DNA of 64,000 nt from Cotesia glomerata (Eukaryota > Arthropoda > Insecta > Hymenoptera > Braconidae), in contig NC_058159.1 of the NCBI RefSeq assembly GCF_020080835.1, positions 11,594,001 through 11,658,000 on the forward strand. Direction: 5' to 3'. Of this stretch, positions 23,443 to 35,763 are shown piece by piece; the stretch's first letter is position 1, and every line of letters begins with the position of its first letter. A program made the translations under genes and the position numbers. A model generated the notes under the pieces. That model did no database searches and was not told where the DNA came from. It worked only from the letters and a program-made list of their open reading frames with translations.

Positions 23443-24055
23443 GTTTGTTTGTTCGTCAACTTCTGGAGTGCCTCCTGAAATAACGGGCACTTATAAGTAC
23501 CGGCATGGTGGGCAACATTCTCTGCACTTTCAATCTCAGCACATAATGCACATTTGGCTGGATTTTTACAATCAGCATTCTTGTGCCCATCTTGTCCACA
23601 CCTGATGCAAAGCTTCGACCGGTACACCTTGCTTCTGCACTGGGATCCATGATGTCCGAAATGTCAGCATTTAAAGCATTGAATAGGTCTCTTCGTTGCC
23701 CTTATTCGGCAACTAACCCAACGAACCCGGATTTTGCTACTTCCATCCAGTAGTTTCTGTGCTGTTGCTGCTGGTAGAATTACTCTGGCAATTTGAGTAC
23801 CTCTATAGGCCTTACGGATCTTGATTGCCTCTAGTGGTATCTCACAGCCATCTCCAGCTTCCTTTTATAGGGCACCCTGGATGTCGTCCTTCGTTGTGTC
23901 ATCATCGACGTCTCGGATCTCAATTACCTCCTGTGGTCCTTTGCAGGTTACTCTTGCGTCTTCTTTCAGTATGTCTGCAATGGTCTTTCTCAATGTTTGG
24001 CCTTTGTCAGTGTTCTTCCTCGAAAGAGTTATCAGCATATCTCCAGCATTGGTCT
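23432..24055 (-). pseudogene. LINE family A ORF1, C-terminal part (copy 3)
   Basis: Minus-strand reading downstream of the Gypsy insertion: LITLSRKNTDKGQ, then the conserved CKGPQE segment and zinc knuckles, the second of which is the intact CIRCGQDGHKNADC type. At least two frame changes occur between 23650 and 23880. The N-terminal part lies at 35206-35763. Confidence 0.75.
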
Positions 24056-25102
24056 TGTTATGTCCACCCGCATTTTTTTATTTATTTAAATCACCCGCAC
24101 AGATGGAAGACTTCTCCATGCGCGAAAGCCTCAATAAAATATAAGCTGCGTGACTGCTGGTTGACTAGCGGGGACTTCTGCAATCTCAGCACCGCGAGCT
24201 TTTAAAAATGCGATCAACAGCCAAATCCAGGTCTTTTGTTAGTTAATTCGACTTCCGCGTTTAACTTGACAGGCCCGTGCCTTGTAGAGTCCTTTGCTTT
24301 AATTTGCACTGCACTTAGAGGAAGTTTGGACGCGGTTTAACCGGCAGGCCACGTATTAGTTGTTATTATTGTCTACGAGTCGGGATTCTCAAAGTTCTAA
24401 TTTGCTCTGCACTTAGGCGAGAGCTCGGTTAGTAGATAAAATTTAGAGAGTCAAAATCTCAAAGTCTTAATTTGCCCTGCACTTAGGCGTGATTTTGACC
24501 AATAAGAAAATCTAAAGAACCGGATTCTCAAAGTTCTAATTTGCCTTGCACTTAGGCGAGAGTTCGGTCAATAAGTAACTTAAGATCTTTTAAAGCTAAA
24601 TTTGCGCACTTTACCCTACGGGGGACTGGAGGACGTTAGCTCAAAATAAATAAAATTCATTAATAAATAATTTCGATCTAATAAAAATTGTGAGAGTGTA
24701 AAGGTTTTGGTGTTTGTTAAATAAATCTTGAAAAGTGAAATCTGTTTCAAATAAGTTCATTTCGTAAAATAAGGACCCCTTAGAATAAGCAGCCCACATC
24801 CATCCACATCCATTCGCTGCAAATACCAACAGAGGGTGCAATCAAGGAAAAGGCACTGCGATCAGCCCCGGAATCACGGATTTAATCCTAAGAAATAATC
24901 CAGCAAGAAGTAAGTACATCTACTCCTAATTAAAATCCATGTACAGTCTCAAACGAAGGCGTGGTAAATTCGTACATCGAAAACGTTCCACAAAAATAAT
25001 TAAAACAACGGAATTTAAAAACTCCGTTGCGTATTCTTCAAACTGTTAGTCCAAACCTTCATCGTTTACGTTACCGCTCTAAAAACACCCTTGGACATAA
25101 CA
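24056..25102 (+). repeat. left LTR of Gypsy element
   Basis: Starts TGTTATG and ends CATAACA, which are exact inverted ends, and is about 1047 bp long. It contains three or four copies of a unit with TTGCCCTGCACTTAGGCGAG-like sequence (24400-24570). The right LTR from 34229 is nearly identical but lacks its last 70-90 bases. A probable primer-binding site with CTGGTGGCAGCGGTGGGAT starts about 10 bases downstream (25112). Confidence 0.85.
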
Positions 25103-26336
25103 TAAAGAACACTGGTGGCAGCGGTGGGATTTCGAATAAGAAACTATTTAACTTTTGTTTGAGAAAATTTATAATCTTTAAATATTTCCTTTTTTTCTTT
25201 TAAATCTATTTCTTATTAAAATCAAGTCAATTCCACTGTTCAAAAGTAAATTCAAATTTAATTCTATTCAATTTTGACATCTGTAATAAAAAAAAAAAAA
25301 AAGGTCTTCTTTAAAACCAAATTTTAAATTTTATTTAAAAGTTCTGAAAATTTCATAATATTCTTCTTTGTATACTATTATCTATCCAGAAATTTTTCTC
25401 TTGGCAAATTTTTTTTTTCGGTTATTTCCATTTTTTTTTTATTGAAATCAAATTTAAAATTCCATTGTCTAAATAAATTCGAGTTTAATTGTGTTTAATT
25501 TTGACAATTAAAAAAAATTTTTTCTTATTAGCTAAATTTATCAAGTTATTTTATTTTTAAATTTTATAAAATATTTCCTTTCTAAATTTGATATAAAATA
25601 TTAACTCCTGAAATTTTAGAATTTTTGTTGAAAAATTTTTGATTCACATTAAATTGTCCCCATAACTTGCAAAAGAATTTCTCTTTCGTCATATTAAATT
25701 TTTTTGGGTTAAAGGAGTTATTTCGATATTTAGCAATACTATTTTTCATCATCGGTTTTTGACCTCATACAGGTTTTTAACCTTTTGGTATACTTTACTT
25801 ATCGTAGTCTAATATTACAATAAAGAATTCGCTGACGTTTCTTTATTCGAGGTGGTTGCCTCACGCGTACTCGCACCTACATTCTTGTCAGCAAAAATAT
25901 TCTTTTTCCGTATTGAGAAATTCTACATTTTTTTTGCTAATTAAGCAGTATTACTTTTGACCTAGTTATTTAAATTTATAAATAAAAATTTTTTTTCTCG
26001 AAATTCTTTTATCTCTCTTTTAAAATTTTTTTGATTAAAATTATTTTAAGCCTATTACACATATACTATATCCTACGAGAAGGGTGCTGTGAATTTAGCA
26101 CCTTCTCTTACAAAACATTCAGAGAAGTTTGCCAGCTTTGGAAAGGTGCTTTAACTAGCACTTTCTTCAGCTGAGAGAACTCTCACAAAATTTACACAAT
26201 TACTTGGCCAAAATAATTTTAACCAAAATAAGAAGCAAAATTTGGTATTTTCGGAAATTTTTTTTCTCATAAAATTGTTTTCTTTTTTTTCTGTTCCTCG
26301 AGATTTTTGCTGATTCGAAATATTAATACCTTTGTT

Positions 26337-26382
<46 letters not shown>

Positions 26383-26923
26383 TATTTTGTGTTCTTTCTT
26401 TTTCTCACTCTTATAAAATTTTTTTTTGCATCTTATGAAAAAAAAAAATATTTCTTATTGATTTTTGAATTTCTGTTCCCCGTCGCGTATAACAATAATA
26501 AAGATCTTTTGATTCGCAATTATCTCGGAAAATTTTTCCTCTTACTAAATTATATATCTACGAAATTTTTTTTGTGTATATTCTTTAGGTCTCGTAAAAT
26601 AAAATTATTAACAAATTTTTTTTATTCGACAACCACGTCAACTAATTATCAATTTCCGTTATTGACATTCAAAAATTTTATTAAAAATTTTTTTTTTCTT
26701 CTTTTCTCCTTGTTTAAAAATTTTTCGGCTTTTACCTTTTCAAATCTCTGTCGGGCCCATAATAAATTGACGCGCCGATAAAAATTCTCACTATCCACTC
26801 CGAGATTTTACCCGGAATAAATAAATTCCATCCCGCATTAAATCACCCCAAACCGTGGAATCCTTCGAGGACGAATCGGGAACGTTTTTCTTCCCTTGTC
26901 CAAACGATTTTCCATTCGGAGAC

Positions 26924-28249
26924 ATGGCTAATAGAACTTTCCGCGTAGATACCTCTATAGCTGAGGACAGTCTTACCCCTCAAATCCAAACCTTAGCTAA
27001 AGAACTCCACGATGCCCTTCCGTACTTCAACGGAGAAGGTCCAACTGCCGAGAAAGACTTCGAATTATTCGATGGGATAGTAAGAAATTGGCTATCGAGT
27101 ATTCCAGCAGATAAATAAGTCTTCTTTGCTCGCCGTATAGCCCAAAAACTATATGGACGAACCAAGAGATTGGTTGAACATGTCGAACTGGCCTCAGTAG
27201 AAGATATCCTACTTGTGTTAGGTCGAAAACTTAAAAGGGGTGACCCATACATCACGTGGCAGAAAAACTTAGCCGCGGCGGTCCCAAAAGACACCGAAAA
27301 TATCGAAGACTTTTATTACCGGTTAAGTGAGATGGTTACCCGTATTGAGCTCAACGCTCCCGAAGCCGATAAAGCCGTAGTAAAACGGACATTTGAAAAA
27401 ACAGCAGCTACTACATTATACGAATACTTACTAGACTTTCTACCATGCCTGTGCAAAATAAAGAGAGCAGAAACTCTAGACGACATGTACAAGGCCATCG
27501 AAAATGACGCATACAGAAGACCAGAACGTAGACGCGCTATGAGAGACGACGGACTCATACCAGGCGAAGCTCTACCGCCCTCGGTAGAATTTTACAGACG
27601 ATCTGGACAAGACGGTAACAGACGTTACCCGCAGATGCCTAGAGCTTCCCAGGACTACGACGATCGAGGTAATTATCGCGAGTTACCTCGCACTTTAACG
27701 TATCAAGAATATGGTCAGGCTCCAATGACGATCGCCTCTGGACCAATACACTCGACAGACTATTACGAAGACCCATTTCCTGACCTGTACGAAGACAGTT
27801 ACTACGGTCAAGGCCATCTGAGAGAACAACAAATGATGGGCTCCACCTTCGCGTTCGGAACCGAGCGAAACCCTCAATATGGGCCTAGGGGTCATAATTA
27901 CTATCAACCGCGAACTTTCCAAAATTATAACCAAAATCGTTATCACCCGGGAATACCAGGGCCCGGTAAAAGAACAGTTCGTTTTGAAGAAGATGAAGAC
28001 TCGAAAGAGGCTAAATTGCGGCATAAATCGGACCCTTCGATAATCTGCAACTGTCCATTTTGCCCAAAAGGAGAACGCCGAGACGCGTACGATCATTTAA
28101 ACGGGTCGGGCGCTCGTCAAGCAGAGACAATGGCGAGTATGCCCGTCCAGTCTCCGTCTACTACAATGAGGGCCCCCAACAATTACCAGCAGTATCCAAA
28201 GGGCCAATATCGGGGCTTTCAGAATCAATACCCCCGATCAATTCTTTAA
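26924..28249 (+). pseudogene. Gypsy gag, one stop codon
   Basis: The frame from ATG 26924 is open except for TAA at 27116-27118; a GTG in the same frame lies at 26855. The first 150 residues or so resemble a capsid-type helical region (FYYRLSEMV, YEYLLDFLPCL). The C-terminal half is rich in Tyr, Arg, Pro and Gln, with a cysteine cluster CNCPFCPKGE near the end but no ordinary CCHC knuckle. Known: gag forms the particle. Pol overlaps the last 190 bases in the minus-one frame, the usual arrangement for programmed frameshifting. Confidence 0.65.
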
Positions 28250-31200
28250 AACCCTCAGAAGCAAATCATGGAACAACAATCGAATATCACGGAACCGATA
28301 CCACTCTCGAGACCGGAACAACAATCAGCACAGAACAGTATGATGTCACCGGGACCACAAAATCCGCAACTGATGACTGTGGGAGAGCTGCGAGGCCAAT
28401 CAAGGACGAGCCCAAATGTCTAACAACAGGAAGAGGCCCTACAGTCCATCTACGAAGTCCAGCACTTCGAAACGGGGGAGTAAACGCCCTTCTCGACACT
28501 GGCTCGGACCTCAATCTGCTTTGTATAAAAGAACTACACAACGAAGCCCTTTGCAACATCGAAAATACGGGAGTAGTCGGGGGTATTGCCACGAGCTCAA
28601 TGCCCATAACCGGTTCGATTAATCTTTCGTATTAATCTTAAAATATTCGGAGTAAAAATTACGTTCCACCTCGTTCCAGAACCACCCGGCGGTTATAGGG
28701 CCATTCTCGGAAACGAATTTTTTGTTCAAAATCGTGTAAACATCTCATTTTACTGGAACACCTTAGTAATGAAAAATAAGCCTATAAGCCCAATACCGAT
28801 AATTAATCCACGAAAGTTTCCTGAGCAAAAGATCCTCGCTCTAGGAACTGGGCCGAAAATATATTTATCGTGTAATCAGCTCCTAGGGAATTATCAGCGA
28901 TTCCTCATAGATACCGGGGGGGATGTATGCCTCATCAATGCATCCGATTTAAAACCTGAAGCAATTATCGACATTGGAAAAGCTAGAAGATTCCGAGGTC
29001 TCAGCGACAGTACCTTCGAGACCCTAGGAGTAACCAGATTAAAAATTCTTAATATTGAAGTCGAGTTTCAAGTTTGTCGTGAGGATTTACCATTCCCCGG
29101 AGTGGGAATCCTGGGAAGCAACTTCCTTGAAACCGAAAAAGCAGAAATTTCCTACGATAATCAAACTTTAGCTTTATTATCTCGCCCTACAAAAATAATC
29201 TCCTTTAGCCTTGAAACAACACCTTCCTCGAATTATACAATACCACCTCGTATGAAAATGGTAATAGCAATACCTGTCCAAGACTTCGAGAAGAGCGAAG
29301 GATACCTCCCTCGAATGGATCTTCCAGATGGGGTGCTCGGAGGAGAGGCTGTTGTCAAGGTGGAGGATGGATACGCTACGTGTATGATTATCAATCTTAA
29401 CTCGAATCCAGTTGACATAGAAATCGGACCCCAAACACTCGAAAAGTTCGAGTTCGATAACCCTAGCTCAGACGGGAACGAGTCCGATGACCCTCTGATA
29501 GAAAACTCCGGTCGTATAAGTAATCCGGAAAAACGTATCAAGATGATACTCCAGAAAATTCCTCTAAGTCACCTAAACGAGGAAGAAATAGAGCAAGTCC
29601 AGACTCTCATTCGAAACAATCACGATGTTTTTCATCTTCCCGGAGATAAACTAGGCCGTTCAAAAAATTTCACCTGCCGGATAGAAACTATCACCAATAA
29701 ACCGGTGAGAATAAAACAATACCGATTTCCCCCAGAACATCGCGAAGAAATCGCCAGGCAGGTTGAAAATCTCGAAAAACAAGGAATTATAAGAAAATCT
29801 AATTCCCCGTACAATTCACTATTGTGGATTGTACCAAAAAAATCTAATGACTCTTCTATAAAAAAATATAGAATGGTTATCGACTTCAGGCAATTAAACA
29901 AAATAACCAGGGGGGACGCCTACCCTCTACCCCTAATTATCGATATTTTAGATCAATTAGGCGACGCTAATTTCTTCAGCGTCTGTGATCTTGCTATGGG
30001 TTTCCACCAGATCCCAATGCACCCCGCAGATGCGCCAAAAACGGCATTTTCTACACCAGACGGTCACTGGGAATATTGTTGTATGCCCTTTGGTCTAGAA
30101 TGCGCCCCGTCTATCTTTCAAAGAATGATGGACTCCACGCTAAGCGGGTTAAAAGGGACGGAACTTTTTATTTATATAGATGATTTAGTTAGCTATGGCA
30201 GAACCCTAGAAGAACACGGGGTAAGAGTTCAACGACTCTTCAACCGATTAAGAGAAACAGGTCTCACGATGTAAATTTCTCTGTCCGGAAGTAGACCATC
30301 TAGGTCATGTAATTACTAAAGAAGGCATAAGACCAGATCCAAAAAAAATTTCATCTCTTAAAAATGCCTCACGACCTAGAAATCATACTGAAGCCAAAAA
30401 ATTTATAGGACTTGCAAATTATTATCGGAGATTCATCCAAAATTTCGCTGAAAGGGCTAAGCCCATAACGGACCTTACTCGAAAAACTAAACCTTTCATA
30501 TAGACAGAGGGAACACAAATGGCATTTAATGATATCAAAAATGCCCTCTGTGAAGGCTCTTTCCTAAAATATCCAGATTTTAACAAACCCTTCATCCTAG
30601 CTGTCAGCGCGTCAGACTCGGAAATATCCGGAATTCTCAGTCAAACAACGACAGAGAAGGACGACGATGACCTAGAAGGAGATGGAGAGAAAATAGTGTC
30701 ATGTGTCTCACGCGTCTTTCACGACTTCTGCTATACCGAAATCAAAAGGATCGGGTAAGAAACTCTCTAACTCGGAGGCGATTCAAGCGGTCAAACGCCC
30801 TGGTCGCCCTACGAAATCTAAAAATAGACCAAGAGTCAGCAGCGCTCCTGAAGTAAGAGAGACTATTGCCTCTCGTCTTAGGAAAAGCGAGATGGGAAAA
30901 ACGGGAGTCCCACCGAAAATAAATTATTACGAAACTAGCAACCTCGATATAACTTCAGAAGACCCGAAGAAGACACAGGAAACCGGAAATGAAGAACAGG
31001 GGGACGACGAAGTCTTCCTACCAGCTTCCACACCAGGACCATCCACAAGTAATCTGACTCCAGACATTGGCCAAGAGGGGGACGACGAAGCAGAGAAGGA
31101 AGATGAAGCCGAAAAGAACAACGATAGGATCGTTCCACAAAAATAACGACGAAAAACTCAAAAACTAGTAAAAATGTTTGATGAACTCCTCAAAAGACGA

Positions 31201-33591
31201 CCTCCAACGGAAAATGTCTACACAGAGAGAGCACTAGAAAGAATCCGTAGAGAAGAAGCAATATCTAATTACACTCTCCAAGAGTATGCCGAAATAAAAC
31301 GAACGAGCTCGGAGACCGCAAAAACAATTCGTGAGTCCTTAGACAAACACCCAACTCTCTGGCGAAGTGAAGAAGACTCGTTAAATGATGATATAATACC
31401 CAAAATTAACGTCGACGAATTTCTGAGGGATAACAGCGACCAGTTCGAAGAAGAATCAAGCAGCAATATCAGTCCAGAAGAAACCGAAGAAATCGAAGAT
31501 CACAGCGAAACGGAGCCTCCCATCATCTTAAAACCTTCGACTTCTGTCGACGACATAGATACAAGAAACAAAAATAATTTAACCCCTCAGAACGTAAATC
31601 GATCTCGGTTCATCGGATATTTAGGAGACGGTCCAGAACCCCGAACTCCAATCTTCGGAAGAGTCCTCATTCCTGACGAACTAGCGGCCATGGGTATACG
31701 TTACGACCACGCGAGCGGCCAAATCGTAGACGAAAACGGTAAGGGAATAAATGAAACGGCCGAAACCGAATCGTCCGACCCCAATAACACCCTTATCGAA
31801 CCGGAACGGAGACGATCGAACGAAAAACCATCAAATACTACTAAATTAATAAATTCACAAAATAATAATAATAAAAATAAATCGCGCAATAATTCAGAAA
31901 ATTCTAGGGATCCAGATAAATCCAACGATAGCCCAACTACAAGCGGAAACATTTCAGTGGGGGATGACGTACGGAACCGCCGATTCGGTCCATCCTTTGT
32001 CGCCTACGACCCTCCAACATTCGAAGAAGCGGAAGATATCTTCGCAGAAAGACATCATCGGCCAAAAATATCTTCACCCTCGAGTTCCGACGAAAATGTA
32101 CCACCGAAAAGCCCTGAAATAAAAATTAAATTTTCAATCAGCCGCGATGGGCTCACCTATGCCCGAGATCACTTAGTACACTTTCTAGCAACTGATTGCG
32201 AGATGATAAAACCCGTAGCAAAGTTACTCCGAGACTTAAAATTTATAAATGCCGACGATCTTCACGCCTCGAAACCCTCTAAGAGAGAAGTATTCGTCAC
32301 CAAGTTAGGTAGGTCGTTGCAAAATTTTCACAGTATTTATCAAAACAAAACATTTTGAAAAATTAGATCCAGACGACTTAATCGAAGGATTAAGAAATCT
32401 CCGACATTCAATGCACAAACATGATGTTTACTCGCTTCGCTGTGCAAAACAGGGGGACGAATTCGACGACTTAGATATTCAGGCATATTTATTACTTGAA
32501 TTAAGAGACTGTCCAATAACAATCACGTTATGCGAAGGCAACGTTGTAGTACCGGAAGAATCCCTTCGAGCAAAAATAATCGAAGAAAATCATAATAGCT
32601 TAATAGGAGGCCATAAAGGTGTAGTAAAGACATATTGGCGTATTCGCGAGAGATACTACTGGCCAGGAATGAAAGACAAAATTTATAATTACATCCGAGC
32701 CTGCGAAATATGCCAGAAAAATAAACTCACGCGAATTAAAACGAAACAGCCTATGTCCATCACAGATACACCCTTTGAACCTTTCGAAAAAATTAGCATA
32801 GACACGGTAGGACCCCTACCTATGTACACATCCTGACAATCCAGGATAATTTTTCTAAAGCAGCAGCAGCAGTCCCTCTCCCTGATATCAGAGCAGTGAC
32901 TGTTGCCGATGCCTTATTAAATCATTATATCGCTCTTTACGGGTGCCCCCGTGTAATTCTATCTGATAAAGGCACCTCGTTTACTAGTAAATTAATTCAA
33001 CAGCTAGCTAAAGCACTGAAAATCCAAAGAATAACAACTACTTCTTATTACCCTCAATCGAACGGAGCTTTAGAGAAATCTTATCAGCCTTTAGTCGATT
33101 ACCTCCGGGCCTATGTAGATAAATTTAGTAACTGGGATCGGTATAACCCTATGGCAATGTTAAATTATAATACAACCGTTCATACAGCCACGAAATTTAC
33201 ACCTTACGAAATCTTCTACGGAAGAAAAGCTCGTAGCCTGACTCAATTTCCGGATTTTAGTAAAATAGAATCATATAACGATTATTTAGCAGATTTAATT
33301 AGTAGAATATCCGAAATTCAAAAAATATCCGCAGAAAACCTAACTAGAGCAAAACACGAATCAAAAGTACGATTCGACAAACATATTCATCCGGCAAAAT
33401 TTAACGTAGGAGATCTCGTGTACACGCTGAAAGAACCGAAAAAAAATAAATTAGACCTTTATTATACCGGACCGTACAAAATAGCTGAAATAAACGAAAT
33501 GGGAAAGTTAATTATCGAAAAAGAAAACGGGAATCGAAAATTACTTCACCCGAATAAGGCTAAATCAGCCACCTGCGAAAAAAATGACTAA
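28060..33591 (+). pseudogene. Gypsy pol: two protease-like domains, RT, degenerate RNase H, linker, integrase
   Basis: In order: protease-like domain 1 (ALLDTGSDLNLL at about 28486, ILGNEFF at about 28716); protease-like domain 2 (FLIDTGGDVCLI at about 28902, VGILGSNFL at about 29107); RT 29680-30280 (FRQLNKI, YIDDLVSYG); RNase H remnant 30280-30760; a 1.6 kb acidic, Ser/Asn-rich linker (30703-32358); zinc-binding and catalytic integrase 32411-33591 (HNSLIGGHKG, CEICQKNK, LSDKGTSF, NGALEKSY, chromatin-side basic C-terminus). Lesions: frame shifts near 28622, 30270, 30730, 32350 and 32830 and a TAG at 30500-30502. The integrase DDE residues can be read if the shift near 32830 is ignored. Confidence 0.8.
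30703..32358 (+). CDS. linker ORFs between RNase H and integrase of the Gypsy element
   Basis: Two open frames, 30703-31146 (147 residues) and 31174-32358 (394 residues), lie where Gypsy pol normally runs straight from RNase H into integrase. The first carries KRPGRPTKSK, an AT-hook-like motif, then acidic low-complexity sequence. The second is mostly charged and Ser/Asn/Pro-rich, with a more ordered segment at its end (HLVHFLATDCEMIKPVAK onward) that continues in another frame to 32410 (HFEKLDPDDLIEGL). The open state over 1.2 kb suggests recent coding. Probably lineage-specific parts of pol rather than separate genes (inference). Confidence 0.5.
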
Positions 33592-34123
33592 AAAGAAACC
33601 AAGTCGTTTGTTTCAGAAAATCAATGGAAACATCGTACTACTCACCTTCCTGGGGCTCGTACACCTGGCCTGGGGCTCAGGGGAAGTCCAAATAAAATCA
33701 ATGGAAACAAATCCAGATCTACTGTATGATACGTTTAAGAAAATACACCTAATACGAGAAGAATGGCAAATAGTTAGCTCCATCAACATCGAGAAGCTAG
33801 TAAATCTGTATCCACACTCAAATCAAAGTATATGGGAAGCTTATGGAATATGCGCAACGAAATTCAACTATCCCATCTGCTCATCATACCTGAGAATTAA
33901 TAGTCACCGAGAAATACAAACCGAAATCGAACTAGCAAAACATCGGCTAAGACAACACCTCGAAGATCTACAACTTGAAAAAGTCGACAAAAACAACCGC
34001 AAAAAGCGAGCTCCATGGTTTGGCTTCGTAGGAACAATCGCACGAGAATTATTTGGAACCATGGATTATAGTGATAAAGAACATATCACAAATATTTATT
34101 TATTACTCTTTTTATTATATTAA
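33584..34123 (+). pseudogene. env remnant of the Gypsy element, truncated
   Basis: A 179-residue frame overlapping the end of pol by eight bases. It has a hydrophobic signal-peptide-like stretch at about residues 17-31, a basic cleavage-type cluster near residues 139-142, and directly after it a short Gly/Phe-rich hydrophobic segment of the sort seen at the start of the membrane-fusion subunit in errantivirus and baculovirus F-type envelope proteins. The reading stops about 35 residues later, so nearly all of the fusion subunit and the membrane anchor are absent. It could not act as an envelope protein. Assignment is by layout, position and cleavage-site context. Confidence 0.65.
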
Positions 34124-34228
34124 GATATATTAAGTTAAACAAAAAAATTGTGAGTGGCTTTCGCTTATAGGGAAGGTGGCCATAGGAAAACCGAAAAACT
34201 ATACTAGCTTCTCGCTTTTCCGGGGGAA

Positions 34229-35205
34229 TGTTATGTCCACCTGCATTTTTTTATTTATTCAAATCACCCGCGCAGATGGAAGACTTCTCCATGCGCGAAA
34301 GCCACAATAAAATATAAGCTACGTGACTGCTGGTTGACTAGCGGGGACTTCTGCAATCTCAGCACCGCGAGCTTTTAAAAAAGCGATCAACAGCCAAATC
34401 CAGGTCTTTTGTTTGTTAATTCGACTTCCGCGTTTAACTTGACAGGCCCGTGCCTTGTAGAGTTCTTTGCGTTAATTTGCACTGCACTTAGAGGAAGTTT
34501 GGACGCGGTTTAACCGGCAGGCCACGTATTAGTTGTTAATGTTGTCTACGAGTCGGGATTCTCAAAGTTCTAATTTTCCCTGCACTTAGGCGAGAGCTCG
34601 GTCAGTAGATAAAATTTAGAGAGTCAAAATCTCAAAGTCTTAATTTGCCCTGCACTTAGGCGAGATTTTGACCAATAAGAAAATCTAAAGAACCGGATTC
34701 TCAAAGTTCTAATTTGCCTTGCACTTAGGCGAGAGTTCGGTCAATAAGTAACTTAAGATCTTTTAAAGCTAAATTTGCGCACTTTACCCTACGGGGGACT
34801 GGAGGACGTTAGCTCAAAATAAATAAAATTCATTAATAAATAATTTCGATCTAATAAAAATTGTGAGAGTGTAAAGGTTTTGGTGTTTGTTAAATAAATC
34901 TTGAAAAGTGAAATCTGTTTCGAATAAGTTCATTTCATAAAATAAGGACCACTTAGAATAAGCAGCCCAAAACATCCACATCCATTCGCTGCAAATACCA
35001 ACAGAGGGTGCAATCAAGGAAAAGGCACTGCGATCAGCCCCGGAATCACGGATCCGATCCTAAGAAATAATCCAGCAAGTAGTAAGTACATCTACTCCTA
35101 ATTAAAATCCGTGTAAAGTCTCAAACGAAGGCGTGGTAAATTCGTACATCGAAAACGTCCCACAAAAATAATTAAAACAACGGAATTAAAAACTCCGTTT
35201 CTTAA
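34229..35205 (+). repeat. right LTR of Gypsy element, 3' end deleted
   Basis: Begins TGTTATGTCC after a purine-rich tract and follows the left LTR with few differences until AAACTCCGTT at about 35200, where the last 70-90 bases of the LTR and about 225 bases of the host LINE are missing. Confidence 0.85.
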
Positions 35206-35763
35206 AAACACCTTTTTCTTCTGTCGCTTTAGCTCTTTCTTGGACTGAACTTTTTGCCAAACCGACGCTTTTTCCTGTTCGTCGCTTCGTACTACCGCTC
35301 CTTGCGGAGGGCTTTTCTTCAAATCCTTTTTCTTCACGACTTGGCTGATTGCTGGGTCAAGAGAAGGTCGATCTTTTCTCTTACCTGACTTGCTGCTGGC
35401 TTTACTTTTGTCTTTCACGACTAATTCACCGTCACCTTCGGCTCCGGTGTCCATTTCTTCGTCAGTCACGACGACAGGCTGACAGGCTTTCTCCGGTGTA
35501 GTATGGGAAATACGCTGCAATGATGAGCGCCAATCCTCGTCCAGCTTCTCAAACCTTTGAAGGGCGTTAGCTACACCAGTCATCTTGGCCTTTATCTCTT
35601 TGTGAATGTTGACCTTTGGTTGAACGAAATCATTCAACTCACTGATCAGCTTTTCAAGGCGTTTGAGCGCTTGCAAACGCTTCATTTCAGCGCTTGCGTC
35701 AATCGCTGCTTGTTGGGCACGTAGCCCGTTTCCACTCTTGTTTGTTTCCTGTAAATTACTCAT
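35206..35763 (-). pseudogene. LINE family A ORF1, N-terminal part (copy 3)
   Basis: Starts at ATG 35763-35761 (MSNLQETNKSGNG), matching the ORF1 start of copy 1. About 180 residues run without a stop up to the deleted Gypsy junction, with the same helical N-terminus (LEKLISELNDFVQ) and charged middle. Read-through into the LTR gives a short foreign tail. Confidence 0.8.

Larger units (their letters stand above)
20190..24055 (-). mobile_element. R1-type LINE family A, copy 3, 3' two thirds
   Basis: Minus-strand copy with its poly-A tail as a T run at 20191-20216, next to GT repeats. It is cut at 24055 by the left LTR of a Gypsy element and resumes at 35206, ending at 36295 against another GT tract. 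The order from 36295 down to 20190 is 5' leader, ORF1, ORF2, 3' end, as in copy 1. About 225 bp of ORF1 is missing at the Gypsy right junction. Confidence 0.9.
24056..35205 (+). mobile_element. Ty3/Gypsy retroelement (endogenous-retrovirus-like), inactive
   Basis: An 11.1 kb insertion inside LINE copy 3: left LTR, primer-binding site, A/T-rich leader (25131-26923, no gene, TA run at 26337-26380), gag, pol (protease, RT, RNase H remnant, long linker, integrase), env remnant, polypurine tract (CCGGGGGAA just before 34229) and right LTR. Gag-to-pol is a minus-one frame overlap (28060-28249). No target duplication is visible because the right junction is deleted. Several stops and frameshifts make it non-functional. 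The near identity of the LTRs suggests it is younger than the LINE it interrupts. Confidence 0.85.

Noticed and set aside
24641..24841. 66-residue minus-strand frame, also at 34814-35017
   Set aside because: It lies in the LTR and appears in both LTRs only because they are duplicates. No start context or motif.
24056..25102. CRISPR-like array from the TGCACTTAGGCGAG units in the LTR
   Set aside because: Only a few diverged tandem copies without unique spacers, inside a eukaryotic LTR and repeated in the second LTR.
26332..26781. 149-residue Phe/Tyr-rich frame in the Gypsy leader
   Set aside because: Composition reflects T-rich sequence and a TA run. No gag-like feature, and the true gag starts after it.
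27695..28096. Minus-strand frames under Gypsy gag and pol
   Set aside because: Antisense shadows with no domain signal. The plus-strand readings carry the recognised motifs.
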